Assembly: GCA_963699175.1 (NCBI GenBank)
Contig: OY969418.1
Location: forward strand, 7,936,001-8,000,000
Reading direction: 5' to 3'
Source of the DNA: JACPYM01 sp963699175
GTDB lineage: Bacteria > Acidobacteriota > Blastocatellia > RBC074
DNA: 64,000 bases
Shown: one piece after another, positions 60,604 through 64,000 of the stretch
How the letters are laid out: every line of letters starts with the position of its first letter
Position numbering within the stretch: position 1 is the stretch's first letter
The notes under the pieces: generated by a model
Databases searched by the model: none
Told to the model about the DNA's origin: nothing
The model's input: the letters and a program-made list of their open reading frames with translations, nothing else
Made by a program: the position numbers and the translations under genes

Positions 60604-62772
60604 ATGTTCACCATCCGCCAATTGTCGGCGAGTTTGCTCGTGCTGAGCTTGGCTTTAGTCAGCGCCTCAGCGCAGACTCAAACCAATCAGCAGGAACCAA
60701 TCACCAAGACCAATATCATCATCGAGCGTCAACTCGTGCGCTTCACGACGCCAAGCGAGGCAGTGGAATGGCACTTGGTGGTTACGAACCAACAGGCGGA
60801 AGTCGTGTTCGATAGCGGCTTTGTTTACAGCACTGCGCTCGAATGGCCGCTCAAGAATCAGCAGGACGAACTGATCCAGAGCGGCCTCTACGCTTACACG
60901 CTGACTATCAAAGCCGTGAACGATGAGACTCCGCGCACGCAACGCGGGCACTTGATCGCAGACCGGGCCAGCAGCAGTGATCGCGTCTGGCTGACCAGCA
61001 CACAGCCAGTCGGCATTGGCGCAGACAGCACAACGCCGCAAGTAACCGTCAGCGGCAGCCCTGAAGCAACCGTCGGCGGGGCTGAACTGCCAGGCCGTGA
61101 TGGTAGCGGTTATCTGGCTTCCGGGCGCGCCCTCAGTGGCTTGAGCGAGCGTGTAGGCGAGCGCCGCGACACACAGGGCCGCGCAGTCGTTGAGACTGAC
61201 CCGCACGCCAAAACGCAGCAGGAGGCACTGCTAACCCCCAACGGCTCACTCAACCGGCTGGCTAAGTTCGCCGCCGACGGGACGAGCCTGGTTGATGCGG
61301 CGCTCTTCGAGACGGGCGGAGCAGTCGGCATCGGCACCACCGGCCCGGCTGCCTTGCTGCACACCAAGAGCGCCAGCGCGCACGACCTTTACCTGGAGAA
61401 CACCAAAGACCTCTCGATCTTCTTCCGCGCGGGCGTCCCCAACACGGTGCAGTTGACCGCTGGAACGGTGAGCGGTCAGTCGGCGCTGGATATTTCACTG
61501 GGAACGGGCAAAGGCTTGCGGATGACGACGACGGCCTTCCCCGTCTACGGGGTGAAGGACGTGTACTTCCAACTCAACACGAATAGCCCGGACCTCAACG
61601 CCTTTGCCGTGATCGAATCCACCAACCTGAAGGGTTTGGCGCTGAGCGTGGCCGAGGCGCGCCCGTTGATTTTCGGCACAGCCCGCACAGAGCGGATGCG
61701 GGTGGCGGCTAATGGCAACGTCGGCATCGGCACGACCGCGCCCGCCACACCGCTGGAAGTCAACGGTCTGCTCAGAAGTACTAGAAATGGCCAGCCAGCG
61801 CAGTATCTCCAGCTTTGGGGTGGCGATAATTCTTCGATCAGGCTGACCGCGCAGTCAACTCTTTCAGCCGAGAAGCCTTTACTGATTCAAAATCTGAGTG
61901 GGGAAGCCACGCCGGGTGTTTTCAATACCATTCATTTTCAAGTTGGCACGACCGCTGCCCCAGATACAAAAATGATTATTGATAAGGATGGCAACGTCGG
62001 CATCGGCATGCCCGCCCCGACGAGCAAGCTTTATGTCCTGAACAGCACGCCGGGTATCTCCGCCGTCTTCGCCGAGAGCGGGTCAGGGCGCGGCGTGTGG
62101 GGCAAGAGTACGAGCAGCATCGGCGTTTTTGGCGAAAGCACCGGCCTAGAGGGTGTATTCGGTGTCAGCAGCAGCGCCGCCGGTGTCAGAGGCGCGAGCA
62201 CGAACAATTCAGGTGTATATGGTGAAAGCCCCGTAGCCAGCCTGACGGCGGCGGGCGTGTACGGCAAGGGCACCGGCAGCGGCAGCATCGGCGTGATTGG
62301 CGAATCGAACAGCAACAACGCAGTGGGTGTGTTTGGTGTGACTACCAGTACGGCGGGCGTTGGCGTCTATGCCCGCAACCTCTCAGGAGGCCGGGCGATG
62401 TATGCCGAGGGTAACGTCGCGCAAAACCTTGACAACGGTGGCATGGTCAAAGCGATGCTTGAAGTTCAGAGTAACGGCACAATATTGCGTTGCTATAACG
62501 GGATCAACAATACGAACAGCGGCAACTGCGGGATCACGGTCACCACGCCTTTAGGATTTGGTGCTGGCGTTTACCGAATTGATTTTGGGGTTGCAATTGC
62601 CAACCGCTTTTTTTCCGTTACTGCCCAGTATAACGGTGAAAGCGGCAATGGCTCCTACAATAATGGGGCAAATTACCGAGTCTTCAACAGTACGTCCGTA
62701 GAGGTTTTTACTTTCATCACAGATAACAAGTCGGATACCCAACCTAATACCTTTATGCTTATCATGTACTAA
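60604..62772 (+). CDS. large secreted repeat-rich protein, tail-fibre-like
   Basis: 722 residues, GGAG upstream of the ATG. Signal peptide QLSASLLVLSLALVSASAQ. Residues about 25-120 form a beta domain (VRFTTPSEAVEWHLVVTNQQAEVVFDSG) shared with the short gene before it. Three GIGTT/P motifs (VGIGTTGPAALLH near 240, VGIGTTAPATPLEV near 371, VGIGMPAPTSKLYV near 465) are the pattern seen in phage-tail-fibre and other repeat-containing surface proteins. From about 495 to 600 short Gly-Val repeats (GVWGKSTSS, GVFGESTG, GVFGVSSS, GVRGASTN, GVYGES...) suggest a beta-solenoid. The C-terminal 120 residues are a separate small domain. The role is probably surface or matrix. Confidence 0.7.
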   Translation: MFTIRQLSASLLVLSLALVSASAQTQTNQQEPITKTNIIIERQLVRFTTPSEAVEWHLVVTNQQAEVVFDSGFVYSTALEWPLKNQQDELIQSGLYAYTLTIKAVNDETPRTQRGHLIADRASSSDRVWLTSTQPVGIGADSTTPQVTVSGSPEATVGGAELPGRDGSGYLASGRALSGLSERVGERRDTQGRAVVETDPHAKTQQEALLTPNGSLNRLAKFAADGTSLVDAALFETGGAVGIGTTGPAALLHTKSASAHDLYLENTKDLSIFFRAGVPNTVQLTAGTVSGQSALDISLGTGKGLRMTTTAFPVYGVKDVYFQLNTNSPDLNAFAVIESTNLKGLALSVAEARPLIFGTARTERMRVAANGNVGIGTTAPATPLEVNGLLRSTRNGQPAQYLQLWGGDNSSIRLTAQSTLSAEKPLLIQNLSGEATPGVFNTIHFQVGTTAAPDTKMIIDKDGNVGIGMPAPTSKLYVLNSTPGISAVFAESGSGRGVWGKSTSSIGVFGESTGLEGVFGVSSSAAGVRGASTNNSGVYGESPVASLTAAGVYGKGTGSGSIGVIGESNSNNAVGVFGVTTSTAGVGVYARNLSGGRAMYAEGNVAQNLDNGGMVKAMLEVQSNGTILRCYNGINNTNSGNCGITVTTPLGFGAGVYRIDFGVAIANRFFSVTAQYNGESGNGSYNNGANYRVFNSTSVEVFTFITDNKSDTQPNTFMLIMY

Positions 62773-62805
62773 CGATCTGCTTTGATGGCACCTTGCCCCG
62801 CTTTC

Positions 62806-62956
62806 AGCGCCAGCGGCGCGGCATCTTTGTAGCTAGAGCGAGTGGAAATCCCCAAGCTCCGTCAGGAGCGACATCGAAACAACCAGATGCCGCACCGCTG
62901 GTGCTAGAAATGTTTTTGCCGCCTCGAATCTACAAAGATGCCGCGCCGCTGGCGCT
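62806..62956. repeat. 27-bp perfect inverted repeat between convergent genes
   Basis: Arms 62806-62832 and 62930-62956 are exact inverted copies 97 bases apart; a partial third copy (gatgccgcaccgctggtgct, near 62886-62905) lies between them in direct orientation to the right arm. The 222-base gap holds no gene. It is another member of the set of long palindromes in this window. Confidence 0.9.
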
Positions 62957-62994
62957 CACCATCTCTGCCCACAAAATCCGGCGGGATCAGCAGG

Positions 62995-64000
62995 CTAACC
63001 CTTCGTACCGAGCTTCAACACCTTCACTAAAAATCCCCATTCGTCAGTAATCTCTTCGATCAGCTTGGCCGTAGGCTTGCCCGCGCCGTGTCCTGCTTTG
63101 GTTTCAATACGAATCAACGCAGGCGCATCTCCGGCTTGTGCAGCTTGCATCGTCGCCGCGAATTTGAAGCTGTGCGCGGGCACAACGCGGTCATCGTGGT
63201 CGGCCGTAGTAATCAGCGTCGGTGGATACTTCGTACCAGGCTTCAAATTGTGCAGCGGCGAGTAAGCGTAGAGCGCCTTGAAATCTTCCGCGTTGTCGGG
63301 CGAGCCGTAATCCGATGTCCACGCCCAGCCGATGGTGAATTTGTGGAAGCGCAGCATGTCCATCACGCCCACTGCGGGCAGCGCCGCGCCGAACAATTCA
63401 GGCCGCTGTGTGATAGCCGCGCCTACCAACAGGCCGCCGTTCGAGCCGCCGTGAATAGCCAGCTTCGGCGTTGACGTGTACTTGTTGGCGATCAACCATT
63501 CCGCCGCCGCGATGAAATCATCGAAGACGTTTTGCTTGCGCGCCTTCGTGCCCGCTAGATGCCACTCTTCGCCGTACTCCGCGCCGCCACGCAGGTTGGG
63601 TTGCGCGTAGATGCCGCCCAACTCCATCCAGACCAGATTCTTGATCGAGAACGCCGGTGTCAGCGAGACATTGAATCCGCCGTAGCCGTACAACAACGTC
63701 GGGTTCTGTCCATCCAGCTTCAAACCTTTCTTATGCGTGATGAACATCGGCACGCGCGTGCCGTCTTTGCTGGTGTAGAAGACCTGCTTGGTTTCGTAAT
63801 CGCTTGGGTTGAAATCAACTTTGGGTTGGCGATGAATGACGCTTTGGCCCGTCTTCACGTCGTAGCGATAGATCGTCGTCGGCGAGGTGAAGCTAGTAAA
63901 TGCGTAAAACGTCTCGCCATTTGCGCGTTTGCCGCCAAAGCCGGTTGCCGTGCCGATGCCGGGCAATTGGACTTCGCGGACGGGCTTGCCTTGCAGGTCG
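62995..64000 (-). CDS. prolyl oligopeptidase family (S9) serine peptidase, C-terminal part (5' end outside window)
   Basis: At least 334 codons, open at the right edge of the window. The catalytic domain is nearly complete: LLYGYGGFNVSLTPAFS, GGIYAQPNLRGGAEYGEEWH, the nucleophile Ser in IHGGSNGGLLVGAAITQRPELF, the acid Asp in TTADHDDRVVPAHSFKF and the His in KAGHGAGKPTAK. The order and spacing (Ser, Asp, His) match S9A prolyl oligopeptidases. The region before it is the end of the beta-propeller (FYAFTSFTSPTTIYRYDVKTG). The enzyme would cut proline-containing peptides; whether it is secreted cannot be seen. It is convergent with the tail-fibre-like gene across a long palindrome. Confidence 0.95.
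   Translation of the reverse strand, partial: DLQGKPVREVQLPGIGTATGFGGKRANGETFYAFTSFTSPTTIYRYDVKTGQSVIHRQPKVDFNPSDYETKQVFYTSKDGTRVPMFITHKKGLKLDGQNPTLLYGYGGFNVSLTPAFSIKNLVWMELGGIYAQPNLRGGAEYGEEWHLAGTKARKQNVFDDFIAAAEWLIANKYTSTPKLAIHGGSNGGLLVGAAITQRPELFGAALPAVGVMDMLRFHKFTIGWAWTSDYGSPDNAEDFKALYAYSPLHNLKPGTKYPPTLITTADHDDRVVPAHSFKFAATMQAAQAGDAPALIRIETKAGHGAGKPTAKLIEEITDEWGFLVKVLKLGTKG

Overview
The window looks like a chromosomal piece of an Acidobacteriota bacterium, probably of the Blastocatellia/Solibacter type. Two secreted proteins (39723-42605 and 55947-57437) end in the C-terminal domain known as TIGR03437, which was first described in Solibacter. A CadC-like winged-helix/TolB-propeller regulator (57744-60043) and a CxxCH cytochrome of the reaction-centre-cytochrome family (45210-46343) fit the same lineage. 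The taxonomic call is inference.

Layout. (1) 484-9985 is a polymorphic toxin locus: a 3036-residue secreted Rhs/YD-repeat protein with PKD repeats and a von Willebrand A domain, ending in a TNT-type NAD+ glycohydrolase domain. It is followed by a perfect 18-bp hairpin and a small AT-richer gene that is the likely immunity gene. (2) 10014-10980 holds gene debris and a decayed IS256-family transposase with an in-frame stop. (3) 34118 down to 11004, all on the minus strand, is a surface-polysaccharide cluster. It contains neuB-neuC-neuA for a nonulosonic (sialic-like) acid, a 2-hydroxyacid dehydrogenase, an asparagine-synthase-type amidotransferase, two methyltransferases, a Wzt-like export ATPase, one GT2, five GT4 and one other GT-B-like glycosyltransferase, an O-antigen ligase/polymerase, an MBOAT plus SGNH-like O-acylation pair and a CapK-type adenylating enzyme. 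Translationally coupled blocks of this cluster are separated by very long inverted repeats. (4) 34811-47415 carries secreted proteins: a 1187-residue multi-domain surface protein, an orphan LolD-type ATPase, a hydrazine-synthase-alpha-like propeller protein with one CxxCH motif, an amidohydrolase, a dihaem cytochrome and an NTF2-like protein. (5) 47445-47636 holds two copies of a structured element whose stem shows a compensatory base change. (6) 48787-53154 is the translation block rplM-rpsI / rpsB-tsf / pyrH-frr, with likely terminators between the pairs. (7) 53468-64000 holds a hydrolase, a two-domain methyltransferase, another TIGR03437 protein, a frameshifted regulator, a truncated gene copy beside a large repeat-rich secreted protein, and the C-terminal part of a prolyl oligopeptidase.

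The minus-strand cluster reads as one pathway: sugar activation (NeuB/C/A), chain assembly (glycosyltransferases), decoration (methyl, O-acyl, amide), ligation and export. The membrane permease partner of the ATPase is not in the window, so the cluster or its export unit is incomplete here. No rRNA, tRNA or CRISPR array was seen.
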